A stretch of DNA of 14,620 nucleotides, from positions 69,946-84,565 of the forward strand of contig MU129148.1 in NCBI GenBank assembly GCA_014904985.1, given 5' to 3'. A program made the translations under genes and the position numbers. Numbering within the stretch: the first letter of the stretch is position 1; every line of letters starts with the position of its first letter. Positions 1-8,656 of this stretch are shown piece after piece. Below the pieces are notes generated by a model, which saw nothing but the letters and a program-made list of their open reading frames with translations, was not told the DNA's origin and searched no databases. The stretch comes from Hydnum rufescens UP504 (taxonomy: Eukaryota > Basidiomycota > Agaricomycetes > Cantharellales > Hydnaceae).

Positions 1-5
1 CTGGT

Positions 6-989
6 TCATCTCGGGTTGTTGGCAGCATTGCGTTTGTGAATTGCAACGGTTCGGTTATGGTTTGATTTTGGGGGCCCATTGGTGCTGGGTTGGGGTGCTT
101 TTGGGGCGGGTATGGTATTTGTGTTGTTCAATGGTTCCAACCTAAGTCCCCATTGCCTGAGAGCAGAAGCACCATAGTTGTAGTGTAATAATAAGGGTGA
201 GGGTTTGGGTTGTTGACTGTGGCGTGTTGAATGCAGCATCGAGGTTGTTTGGGAAGCTTTGACGACATGAAGAGACCTGGATCTTGTAACCACTGGAGGG
301 AATAGCCGATGATCTTTGGGTATGAAACTGATGGATCGAGGACGACAGTGGGTCGGACTGGACGGGGGAGGAACATCTCCAACATCGAGACAATGGGTTT
401 GAGTCTGGGTTTGTGAGTGTGGGGTGAGGAGGGTGTAAGCAAGTAATGGGAAATGTGGCAGACCTTGAGTATGACTGCCCATGCGGTCTATCAAATCGAG
501 CATGCAATAGGCCAAGGAGCAGACCATTGCGTACATCATTTATATCTGTAAAGGTCGTCGACATTCTCTTCATAAGGTCGACGATTTGTATAATTGTCTG
601 AAACCACTGGAGTGGGAGAAGTAGAGATGTTGAGAGAGGGGAGAGAGTTGAGAGGAATATTTTTGCAAGGGCACCTCTGAACCCCTAGCGTAGGGAATGA
701 TATGGGGGCTGCTTGACAGGAAATCTTCTGGAGCTCCCGAGAAGACACAGAGGGGATCACGCTCAAGGATGTTTTCACGGAAATCATTGCGGGAGGTGGT
801 GATCTCTGAAGGTACTGCTGATTTGATCTTGATGACTTCAAGATCGACTAGACCATCAAGATCTATGTTGAATGAGAAGTGTGTAGTGGAGTTGGGTTGG
901 AGTTTGAAAGAAATGGAGGATACCTCCTTCTGCTTCTGAGATTGGTGCCGGGATATAGTAGTAAAGAGAGGGATCAAGGAGTGCGCCAC
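6..989 (-). pseudogene. HNH_2-type endonuclease pseudogene (core and C-terminal part)
   Basis: Read on the minus strand, about 825-685 encodes the signature of fungal HNH_2 (PF13391) proteins: a D-F-R-E-N block, then V-F-S-G, then H-I-I-P-Y-A-R-G-S-E. An intron of about 90 nt fits next, with donor GTGCCC right after the GSE codons and acceptor CACTCCAG before codons for W-F-Q. After it, in the same reading, comes D-I-N-D-V-R-N-G-L-L-L and L-L-H-A-R-F-D, the usual second half of the HNH core. Downstream family-like blocks (S-V-S-Y-P...S-L-Q-W-L-Q, N-N-L-D-A-A-F, L-L-L-H-Y-N-Y-G-A with Q-W-G) appear in three different frames, so the C-terminal part carries several indels. Such proteins are predicted metal-dependent nucleases that are very numerous in Agaricomycetes; their cellular role is unknown. 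The HNH histidines look preserved, but the gene as a whole does not look functional. Confidence 0.72.
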
Positions 990-1447
990 TGAGATCTTGC
1001 AATGGGGGTGTGATCAGGGCGATCAGGAGCCAAGGAACCTTCCCGACCAAGGATGCACCAGGCAAGGAAGATTGAGGATATTTAAGTGGTTTGAGACAAA
1101 GCAACTGGATCTGAACTATTGGTATTTCAAGATACAACTGATTTTGGTTGGAGGGGGATGACAAGGCCAACATGACCGTCAGGAACAGGTGGGGAGAGGT
1201 TGCAGGGATGAGGGGAGGTAGACATGTGGTGGGGATGTGGGAGTGTTGTAATGAGACCAAAGATGAAGGCAAGGAAGACGGATGAGGATTGACTGGAGGG
1301 AATCAGAAAAAGTGTTGAGCGGTGTTTGCCGAAACTTGTCCTGCGGTGGTGGGCATGCAAGTTGCTGAATGCCTGTACAATGACCTTGTACAGTATGGAA
1401 CTTGCCACTGGAGTGTTCTCTCTATCCAGGTAGGTGTTCTGTCTCAT
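990..1447 (-). pseudogene. Possible 5' part of the broken HNH-type gene
   Basis: Minus-strand translation gives protein-like stretches in changing frames. One at about 1430-1310 includes T-P-V-A-S-S-I-L-Y-K-V-I-V-Q-A-F and a nearby S-F-G-K-H-R. Another at about 1080-930 includes L-L-D-P-S-L-Y-Y-Y-I-P. The latter runs toward the HNH segment, but a frame change is needed near 935. I do not recognise a domain here. It is probably the N-terminal region of the same decayed gene, because HNH_2 proteins usually carry a poorly conserved N-terminal half. Intervening segments are pyrimidine-rich on the coding strand, as fungal introns often are. Exon limits cannot be fixed by eye. Confidence 0.35.
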
Positions 1448-1667
1448 TAGTGTTCAGTATCTGATTGTGAGGGTTCAGATCTCAATGGGATGAAGCTGGT
1501 CAAAGCGGATCGGATTGAAGAGGAAAGCGGAGTTGTTATTGTGCAATTTTAGAAAGGGAAGAAAGAGAAGGAGAGTTGAAGGGGAAGAGACTGCTGGGGG
1601 AGGGGAAAGAAGGAATTGGAAGAGAGGAGAAGAAGAGATGGGCTAGGAGAAAGGTGGAGAGGGGGGT

Positions 1668-2231
1668 CTATTGGTTGAACATCTGGATGATTGCACGGGG
1701 ATCAACCTCAAGGAGTTCAGCAGCATGTATCCTCTGGGCAAGACTGGAGTCCATCTTGTGACCACTGAGCCAAACAACTAATTCTGATCCATCAGTGGAG
1801 CCTGGAAGGTGACCCTGACGGAATGAGAGAAGATTAGTTTGAGGGAGGAATGGGAGTTGTGAGGAGAGTGGGAATGGTGATGTGGCTGACATTACCATAA
1901 CCAAGAGCTGCAATGCCAGTGACATTACGTAGGTAGAGTATGGTGTTGAAGGATCTCTGACCATGTGGCCTGTGTCAATATCAGGGCTGTCTATGAGCTT
2001 GTGTGGTTGAATTGAACGGAATGTTGGCATAGTAAAGCTGATCCCAGGCCACCATTGCAGCTTGATGGGAAGAAAGAGGTAAAGGAAGGAGGAGGGAGGA
2101 TAAGAAAGAGTTTGGGCTTACCGCCATTGAGAAGAGCAGCTCAAACTTGGGATCAGGGGGTGGGGCAGTGGCCTTGAATTTGGCAATGGCAGCCTCTCTG
2201 CCCGCCTGAGACGTTCTTCATCGAAAGGCAT
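1668..2231 (-). pseudogene. Unrecognised minus-strand gene fragment with introns and frame breaks
   Basis: A minus-strand ATG at 2231 opens M-P-F-D-E-E-R-L-R, but the more protein-like continuation (R-E-A-A-I-A-K-F-K-A-T-A-P-P-P-D-P-K-F-E, then L-L-F-S-M-A) lies one frame away and ends at a GTAAGC donor near 2122. A following exon-like stretch reads W-D-Q-L-Y-Y-A-N-I-P-F-N-S-T-T-Q, then D-S-P-D-I-D-T-G-H-M-V in another frame. A further intron with donor GTAATG, branch CTAAT and acceptor GTCAG (about 1907-1821) fits before G-S-T-D-G-S-E-L-V-V-W and a stop at 1668. I do not recognise the family. At least two frame changes suggest a pseudogene. It could be the 5' end of the neighbouring HNH-type gene or a separate gene. 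No function is proposed. Confidence 0.35.
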
Positions 2232-3020
2232 TGGTGGTAGGAAATGAAGGATTTACGGGAGATTGCCGAGATTTTACGGCAAGTTGGCGAGATATCAAGA
2301 CAATACTAGTAAGGGTCAGGAGCTTTGGTTGATTTATGAGTGTTGAAAAGAGTGTTTATCTAGAAGCAGTGTGATTTGGAGAGTATCAGTTGGTGAGACA
2401 TGTGGCTGGTGGGTGCATTGGTTGTTGATATACAAAACCTTGTGCCTCTCTGGAGGACCTGTGCTCTATTATGGGTCTCACAACCAGTGGAAATGATTGC
2501 ACTAGAGGGTTTCTAGTTGTTAATAGGTAGCCCTGGGCCCCTCTTTCAGATGGTGGTACTCACTAAGCTCTAGCTGCAGTGGTTGGAGGAGCTATGGCCA
2601 TTACAAGACCTGCACTAGACCTGCACTAGGGTGCACTAGACCTGCAAACAGGGTATTGCAGGTCTGTGAGCAACATGGGAGTACCATAGACTTGTAGAGG
2701 GCATCTGGGGGGGGCATTTTTAGCCAAGATGATGTCCATAGGTGTGCTGGTTGAGGAGCTATGGCTGTTGGAAGACTGTACCCCACCTGTACTATGCCTT
2801 GGAGGCCTGTGAGGAAGATGGAAGTACCATAGGTTATAGAGGGCACCTGGGGTGATTTTAGGCCAAGATGATGGGTGTAGGTGCCCTGGTTGAGGAGCTA
2901 TGGCGATTGGAAGACCTGCTCTAGACCTGCACTAGGGTGCACTAGACCTGGAAACAAGGTGAGGGATGATGAGGGTGGGACTGGACTACACCTGGAAGTG
3001 AACTTGATGATATAGATGGA
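2232..3020. other. Intergenic region without a supportable gene
   Basis: I see no gene here. At 2253-2295 there is a short imperfect duplication (a TTTACGG...GAT block repeated after about 20 nt). From 2581 on, the region holds the minisatellite listed separately. The one moderately long reading frame (2601-2846, minus) lies wholly inside the repeats and has no recognisable content. Confidence 0.6.
2581..2955. repeat. Diverged minisatellite, three units of about 139-167 bp
   Basis: The block GAGGAGCTATGGC starts at 2586, 2753 and 2892, so the units are 167 and 139 bp apart. Other shared blocks are GGNAGTACCATAG (2670s and 2820s), AGAGGGCAYCTGGGG, and GCCAAGATGATG. Inside units 1 and 3 a smaller motif, CTAGACCTGCACTAGG, is itself repeated. 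Copies have diverged by substitutions and indels, so the array looks old. It lies just upstream of the palindrome array. Confidence 0.75.
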
Positions 3021-3287
3021 TTACTTAATGAACTACATGATCAGAGCACATGATCAAGTGGAATTCCACTTGATCACATGGGGAAATTACTTAATAAATG
3101 ACATAATAATAAAAGCACATGATCAAGTGGAATTCCACTTGATCACATGGGGAAATTACTTAATGAATGACATAATAATAAGAGCACATGATCAAGTGGA
3201 ATTCCACTTGATCACATGGGGAAATTACTTAATGAATGACATAATAATAAAAGCACATGATCAAGTGGAATTCCACTTGATCACATG
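3021..3287. repeat. Array 1: four 69-bp tandem repeats, each with a perfect 26-bp palindrome
   Basis: TGATCAAGTGGAA followed by its exact reverse complement forms a 26-bp perfect palindrome, centred on GAATTC, at 3051-3076, 3120-3145, 3189-3214 and 3258-3283. The spacing is exactly 69 bp. Between palindromes lies AT-rich DNA (TTACTTAATGAATGACATAA) that is nearly identical in every copy; only the first unit is 3 bp shorter. Each palindrome is flanked on both sides by CACATG or GCACA. The array sits about 190 nt upstream of the OrsD-RecQ gene start, and related palindromes precede the ParB-like gene. Near identity of copies implies recent amplification or gene conversion. Confidence 0.95.
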
Positions 3288-3353
3288 ATTCAATTGTATA
3301 CATATGCAAATATTGGACTGGTCTATATCCTTCCTTCCTACCACAACAATCTA
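3288..3353 (+). promoter_or_regulatory. Likely core promoter/leader of the OrsD-RecQ gene
   Basis: Directly after array 1 the sequence becomes AT-rich (TTGTATACATATGCAAATATT, about 3294-3314), then pyrimidine-rich (CTATATCCTTCCTTCC). This is the usual order of TATA-like element and CT-rich initiation zone in fungal promoters. No perfect TATA box is present. Inferred from position only. Confidence 0.4.
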
Positions 3354-3463
3354 TTAACTTGCACTCACTCTAAGGTTAATTTGCACTCACTCCAAGGTTA
3401 ATTTGCACTCACTCCAAGGTTAACTTGCACTCACTCCAAGGTTAACTTGCACTCACTCTAAAG
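3354..3463 (+). repeat. Five 22-bp direct repeats in the leader of the OrsD-RecQ gene
   Basis: The unit TTAAYTTGCACTCACTCYAAGG starts at 3354, 3376, 3398, 3420 and 3442, with only C/T changes at two positions and one change at the end of the last unit. The array ends 7 nt before the proposed ATG at 3471, so it probably lies in the 5' untranslated region or straddles the transcription start. The regular short spacing suggests replication slippage, or protein or RNA binding sites. Confidence 0.93.
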
Positions 3464-3470
3464 TTGTCCA

Positions 3471-4755
3471 ATGTCCAAGTAAGGATGACTTGGAATACAC
3501 ATACTCCCCATACTAACATTGTCTCCAGGCAAGACTCTACTATCAAGTGTGACTTGTGCACCATTGAGTTCACCACCAAGCACCAGTACTGGCACCACCA
3601 CAGGACCATCCATCAAGACTCTACAGAGGTTCCCACCATTGGAATCATTCAGAGACAGGCTGATGGTTTTCACTGCCCCCAGTGCTCTTATGTTCAGTCT
3701 AATGTGCAGAACTTTCGTCGCCATGTGCATATCAGTGCACTGATCAAGGCTGGCAAGGCTCAAGGCCAATCAGCTCCACCCATCTCAGATCACTCTACAT
3801 CCCACTACTCCCTCAAACGACCTCACTCCCCCTCACTTCCTGAACAACAGCCCTCACGACGACGCCTTGATTCACCTGAGAGGGAGGTGATTAATATGGA
3901 GATTGAACCACCTGTCCCTGATGTGACAGAGACTGTGTCTGATCAAGAGTCAGAGTATCAGCCAGAGACTGTGGAATCTGGACCTGCCCTCCATCATTCC
4001 CTTTCCCTCATTCACCCCCCTGCCTTGGCTGCACTGCAACTGGGCATTGATCCTGTCCATCACCTCCTTGTTTGTGAGGGCCATGGCTATGCTGTGCCTC
4101 GTAAGGATCTTGCCTCCCACTTTTGTCGTAGTCCAGAACACAAGGGCCAAGACCTCCCCCTTGATATTGAGGACATTCTTGATGCCCATGGTGTTGTCCA
4201 CATGATCTCCCATCCCTCCACTCTTGTTGCCCCCATCCAATCCATTCCTTGCCAGCCTGGCTTCTTGTGTACCATGTGCAACCATGCAAGCCTGCAGCCA
4301 AGGTCAATGAAAACACACATCAGCAAGGAACACCCAGGCCATGCAGCTAAAGACTTGCTAAGACAATGCACTGTACAGGTGGTCTTTGGGCAGTCCCATC
4401 TGGAGCGCATCTGGGCAGTGGAGCCCTACTACTCTACAATTGCTGCAGACAACCATGACTCTGTGCAGTTTGTGGAGCATCTAAAGGCCATGGAGGAGGA
4501 GTTGGAGGTGGTGGATGTCATCCAGGCTCCCAGAGATCCTCGCCACACCTCATTGTTCTTGCGGCGATTCCAGTGGCTTGAGGCAACAGATGGACTACCC
4601 TTTCGCCAGCTTCATGGACTTGCTGCCAAGCCTGTGAAGAAGGAAAATGAGTTTGTGGGTCTGGAACAGAGAGTGGAGGGGTACTTCAGTAGACTGAAAC
4701 CTGTACTGATGGGGATGCAGTCACTGGTCTTGAGGTGGATCAACACACCTGATGA
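3471..4755 (+). CDS. N-terminal module: C2H2 zinc fingers and OrsD-like domain (exons 1-2)
   Basis: I prefer the ATG at 3471, spliced after 8 nt over a 50-nt intron with a textbook branch site. The unspliced alternative starts at ATG 3485 and reads through it. Finger 1 is C10-x2-C13-x12-H-x3/4-H31. A second CxxC motif with H-x-H follows (C-P-Q-C, about residue 65). A Ser/Pro-rich acidic linker comes next. The OrsD-like core at about 4040-4300 reads L-L-V-C-E-G-H-G-Y-A-V-P with later H and H. Its second Cys is replaced by His compared with the usual C-x2-C-G-Y-A-V. A third finger-like pair is F-L-C-T-M-C...H-x4-H. Role by analogy: probably DNA or chromatin binding in the nucleus. Exon 2 ends in codon GA|G at a GTGGGT donor; without splicing, the frame stops at 4771. 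Confidence 0.8.
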
Positions 4756-4816
4756 GTGGGTCTATTATTAATCACCTCAGCCTATACTTGTAGACTGACT
4801 GTACTGTGCTGTACAG

Positions 4817-5973
4817 GAAAGTGGGGATCAACCATAGACCCTTTGCCTATCCCCAGATGGAGTCCAGCACAGACAAATACCAGGCCTGGGGACTGAGGCT
4901 CTTGTGCTTTGTCCTGAGACATGTCTCCAGTGATGAACCCATCCTGTCTGTCCTTCTCACTGGGGGACAAATTACCCATGCCAGAGCTGTCCTCACTGCA
5001 CTCTCTGCCTGTCAGCCACCCAGTGATGTGGCATTTGATTCACTCATTCACTCCCTCTTCAACTCCTTGTTCTTCTCTCAACACAGGGAAGTCTCGCGCC
5101 ATGCCACCCAGTGCCCTGTGCAGTCATTTGTCATGTGCTCTGCTATTGATAAAAGGAGTGGTAACTTTGAGAAGTGTGGGACTCTTGTGGGGAGACTATC
5201 AGCCCTCTTCCATGTGATAAGACTGGTTGCAGTGAAGTCTATTGCCAAGAAGGCTGAAGAGTTGGATGAGACAGTGGAGAACCCAGAGTTTGAGTGAGTG
5301 GAACAGAACAGCTTGCTGGGGGACATGAACTGATGGATTGATGCAGGGTCTGTCAACCCTTCTGCCAGCGCTGGCTGAGGCAGTCCCAGCCTAGCCCATT
5401 TGAGGCCCTGCAATCCCTGGATCATTATGCGACTACAGTTGCATACAGTGAGAGGCATCTCCCAGTGTTCCAATGGGATGCCAAGCACAAGTCCTTCTCA
5501 ATCAAAGGCCACACTGTTGCACTGTCAAAAATGGGGGACATGTATACAGCCATGCTACAACAAGCAGAAGAACAGATCAAGGAACTGACAGGGGGCATTG
5601 AGACCCATGTGCCAGCCCACAAGGACATTGTGGATGATATGACAGAAGCCGAACCTGGGTACTGCTTTGCATCACCTCACAATCACAACATCCAATCTCT
5701 GCGATATCTGAATCTGCTGGCCAAGGATAACTCTGAATGGGTCCACAGTCGGATGGATGGAGGGAGGGTAGAATGGAAACGTGTGAAGATTTCTGTGTGG
5801 ATGTCCAAGGCACAAGAGCTGAATGAGCTGCTGCTGGTTTTGATGCACCTGGGGGGGGCCAGCCTGCACGGGGGCAAGAACTGTTCCCCACCTTGTACAG
5901 GAACAAGCAGAATGTGCATCGCTCCCTGTTTGTGTCACCCATGGGGGTAACATGGATCCTGAACTATAACAAG
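4817..5973 (+). CDS. OrsD-associated middle region (exons 3-4), with a -1 frame break at 5851-5858
   Basis: Exon 3 (4817-5293) opens with a conserved-looking block, N-H-R-P-F...S-S-T-D-K-Y-x-x-W-x-x-x-L-L-C-F-V-L-R, which follows the zinc-finger/OrsD part in this protein type. Exon 4 (5347-5973) continues with L-P-V-F-Q-W-D and S-F-S-I-K-G-H-T-V-A-L. Near 5840 the frame reads L-V-L-M-H-L-G-G and then becomes nonsense. Shifting by one base after the run of eight G gives G-Q-P-A-R-G-Q-E-L, the expected family motif (H-L-x-G-G-Q-P-A-R), and runs cleanly to Y-N-K at the donor 5974. The missing base is therefore in the G run. No catalytic motif is recognised; this part probably mediates protein or DNA contacts. 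Confidence 0.75.
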
Positions 5974-6023
5974 GTGAGTGTCTAACTAGGGATTGTGATA
6001 GCAGTGATTGATATGGGCTTTAG

Positions 6024-8003
6024 ACGAATTCCAAACAGGGCCAGGAGAAGATGATTCCTCGGTTTGCTGAAGAGAGACTGGGAGAAGTGCTGCTCAAGTA
6101 CTTTATCCATGTGAGACCCACTGAGGAGGTCTTTGCTCGACAGCTGTGGGGAGAGGAGGAAGCAAGGACAATGCATCACCACATCTTCTACTCCTATCAA
6201 GGAAAACCATACCATTCGACTGGTCAGTTCACAACCATTCTGCGACGACACACCCTGGAACACCTGGGAGTTGCACTGGATGTCTCCACCTATCGGCATG
6301 TTGCAGCAGCCATTGGACGATATCTGATGGTGGGGATGATTGACCCAGAGGAGGATGTGAACACTGGGATGGATCTGCAGGCAGGGCGAACCACTGCAAC
6401 ATCTGAAAGGATCTATGGTCTGCAGTCTGGGGAGGATGGGAAGCTGAATGAGCGTGTGATGGCTCTGTTCCTAGCCATGTCAAGGCTGTGGCATGCAAGG
6501 GTGTTGAGGCAGAAGCTTGATGGGAAGATTGCGACACTGAAGGAGATCTTGGATCCAAGCACAACAGATGATCAGCTTGCTGGAGAGGGACCACCAGCCC
6601 AAGGAGATCTGGGAGCGATTGTGGCTCATCTGGAGGCAGCCTTTGAGCAGTCAGTTGTCAAAAAGCTCATCCCTCAGCTGGTGAACTTTTACAAGCAGCA
6701 AGAGGTGGAGAAGATCTTGGGACAAGACAAGTCACTACTACCCATTCACAAGATTGGTCAAGCATCATTGGATCATGCTTGGGAGCGACCACAGTCCCCA
6801 GTTGAGCCAGCCTTGAACATCCCCCCTCCAAAGCCCATCACTCCTATCAACATTGCTCCTATCAAATCAGTGGCCAAAGGGAAGGAACGTGCACCAGTCC
6901 AGGAGGAGCCTGTAGTGCAGGGGGATGAAGAGGTAGATGAAGCCACAGAACTAGCTGCAGCAATTGAACTGAGTCTGGCTGCGCAGAGGGAGATGGATCA
7001 AGCTGCACACAAGGCCCAGCTTGCTCTGCATTCATCAAGAGGAGTGACATCAATGGAACATCAAGCCCCCCAGCCAGTCCCCATCCCCCAGCCAGTCCCT
7101 GTCCCCCAGCCAGTCCTTGTCCCTCAGCCAGTCCCTGTCCCCCAGCCAGTCCCTGTCCCCCAGCCAGTCCCTGTCCCCCAGCCAGTCCCTGTCCCCCAGT
7201 CAATCCCAGCACCCCCAGCAGGACCTCTACCAGTGGTGGAGCTAGCTGATGCCACAAAACGAGTGCAGGCTGTACTTCACAACCCCAAGGCACAACTGAG
7301 AGGAGAGCAGTTTTCAGCATTCAAACACCTCATTCATCGGCAGGCACATGTGCTGTGGGTGGCCCCAACTGGAGGTGGCAAGACACTGCCATTCCAACTG
7401 GCAATGAAGTCATGGCCACGTAGAGTGTGTGGGCTGATGGTGCTGCCATACAAAGTGCTACACCATGACATGCATCGACGAATGCGAGAGATGGGTCTGA
7501 CAGCCTCAGAGTGGACATTGCAGAACTCAAGCCCTGGATCACGGGTGATCACAGTCTCAATTGAACACTTCAAAGATCAAGGATTCCTCACACTGCTCAG
7601 TACAATGGCAACAGAATTACGGCTGGGTGGAATCATCTTTGATGAGGCCCATGGACTGATGGAAGATGCAAATTGGCGGCAGATGTATCTTGGAGCACTG
7701 CGGCATGTGCTGTCATTCCCCAATGTGGTGTGCCATTTCCTGTCTGCAACATTCCCTCCAGCCTTTGAGGGAGACTTCTGGAAGATGATTGGGTACAAGT
7801 ACCAGTCTAATGAAGCATTCAAAGTGCTACGATCAAGCACCCAGAGGCCGAATCACTTCTACCAGATGTTGAATCTGGGGCTGGGGTGGCGAACTGAAGG
7901 GGATCAAAAGTGGCTTGATGAGTGGCTAGCCAGGACTGTGGAGGAGATCAATCATCGGGCAGCATTTCTGAGTGGGAAGGAGAGGGGACTGGTGTTCCTG
8001 ACT
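6024..8003 (+). CDS. RecQ-like helicase: conserved N-extension, UIM-like helix, proline repeat, RecA-like domain 1
   Basis: Starts after acceptor TTTAG at 6023, with no other intron seen. The first 300 codons hold a conserved all-alpha-looking region (L-L-K-Y-F-I-H-V-R-P; Y-R-H-V-A-A-A-I-G-R-Y). At 6948-6983 the residues E-L-A-A-A-I-E-L-S-L fit a ubiquitin-interacting motif. A proline hexapeptide repeat follows. The helicase begins near 7230. R-x-x-Q-x-x-A-F-K (motif 0-like) precedes Walker A, A-P-T-G-G-G-K-T (7362-7385). Later come D-E-A-H (7641-7652) and F-L-S-A-T (7737-7751). Family enzymes unwind DNA 3' to 5' using ATP. The ATPase residues of domain 1 look intact. Domain 2 begins at R-G-L-V-F-L-T-G, where the frame breaks. 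Confidence 0.85.
6930..6995 (+). other. Ubiquitin-interacting-motif-like helix in the helicase protein
   Basis: An acidic run (E-E-V-D-E-A-T) followed by E-L-A-A-A-I-E-L-S-L-A-A-Q fits the UIM consensus: acidic residues, then hydrophobic-x-x-A-hydrophobic-x-x-S-hydrophobic. The invariant Ala and Ser are spaced correctly. In other proteins this helix binds ubiquitin; here that role is inferred only. Confidence 0.6.
7070..7198 (+). repeat. 18-bp coding repeat giving proline-rich P-Q-P-V-P-V hexapeptides
   Basis: The unit CAGCCAGTCCCTGTCCCC recurs about seven times in frame, giving a stiff proline/valine-rich spacer just before the helicase core. The last copies are nearly identical at DNA level, so copy number probably varies between strains. 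The minus strand shows a mirror open frame of Gly/Leu repeats, which is not a gene. Confidence 0.92.
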
Positions 8004-8656
8004 GGGGAACAAGGAGACAAGGACATGGGCACATGCACTGGGCTGTCCTGCGATCACTGGGATGACTTCAGCAGAGGACCGGAACCAGGCATACATGGAA
8101 CTGGCGGGAAGGAAGATTCAAGATCCTGTGCACCAACAAGGCAGGGTACTATGGGACCGACTATCCAAGTGTTGCATTCTCAATCCATGTGGATCGACCA
8201 CGATCACTGACAGAATGGGCACAATCCTGTGGAAGAGTGGGGCGAAATGGAGAACCCAGCCTGTGCCTGATGCTTCTTCCACGGGCGATGACAGGGCAGA
8301 GCAAGGAACCAAAGCCTGAGACCTTCAGTGGGATCAATGCGATTCGAGATCTTGTGAGGCTGAGGCAGTGTCGTCGAATTGTGCCATCACAGTTCCTTGA
8401 TGGGGTCAAAATGACATGCCAGCTTCTGAAGGCAAACCACAAGACTGTTGCATGGTGTGACATCTGCCTGGGGGTGGTGCCAGGAGCGAAGCCAAAGGAT
8501 GCCTATGATGATGATGATGGTGAAGATGATGATGATGCATGGGGGTGGACAGATCCTACTGGATGGGAGGATCAAGAATTTGATGTGGAGGCTGAAGAAG
8601 ACATGTGGAGATGTGCCTCCACCACGGTTGAAGCCTGTTCATCTGGGAGAGATTGA
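8004..8656 (+). pseudogene. RecQ-like helicase RecA domain 2 and zinc-binding segment, two frame breaks
   Basis: After the GGGG run at 8004-8007 the reading continues in the +1 frame (W-A-H-A-L-G-C...M-T-S-A-E-D-R, the expected RecQ motif IV-V spacing). Near 8101-8108 it changes frame again to R-F-K-I-L-C-T-N-K-A-G-Y-Y-G-T-D-Y (motif V region), then D-R-P-R-S and motif VI, Q-S-C-G-R-V-G-R-N-G (8222-8251), with both motif VI arginines. A RecQ zinc-binding-like segment follows: C-R-R near 8370, C-Q-L-L, and C-D-I-C (8457-8468). An acidic D-D-D-D-G-E-D-D-D-D run lies at about 8503-8540. All catalytic motifs are present in the DNA but in three frames, so a normal ribosome would not read them in one protein. 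Confidence 0.75.

Noticed and set aside
1127..1447. Independent 106-aa minus-strand gene
   Set aside because: It is only partly protein-like and runs into pyrimidine-rich intron-like sequence; better seen as part of the broken HNH-type gene.
3016..3288. A 90-aa open frame of repeated peptide units on the plus strand
   Set aside because: It exists only because the 69-bp repeat is divisible by three and lacks stops; it simply translates array 1.
3303..3310. ATGCAAAT octamer as a specific regulatory site
   Set aside because: The factors known to bind it are animal POU proteins; in fungal AT-rich DNA it is probably chance.
6862..7320. Minus-strand open frame with Gly-Gln-Gly-Leu-Ala-Gly repeats
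   Set aside because: It is the antisense reading of the proline-repeat segment of the helicase gene, which has clear sense-strand motifs on both sides.
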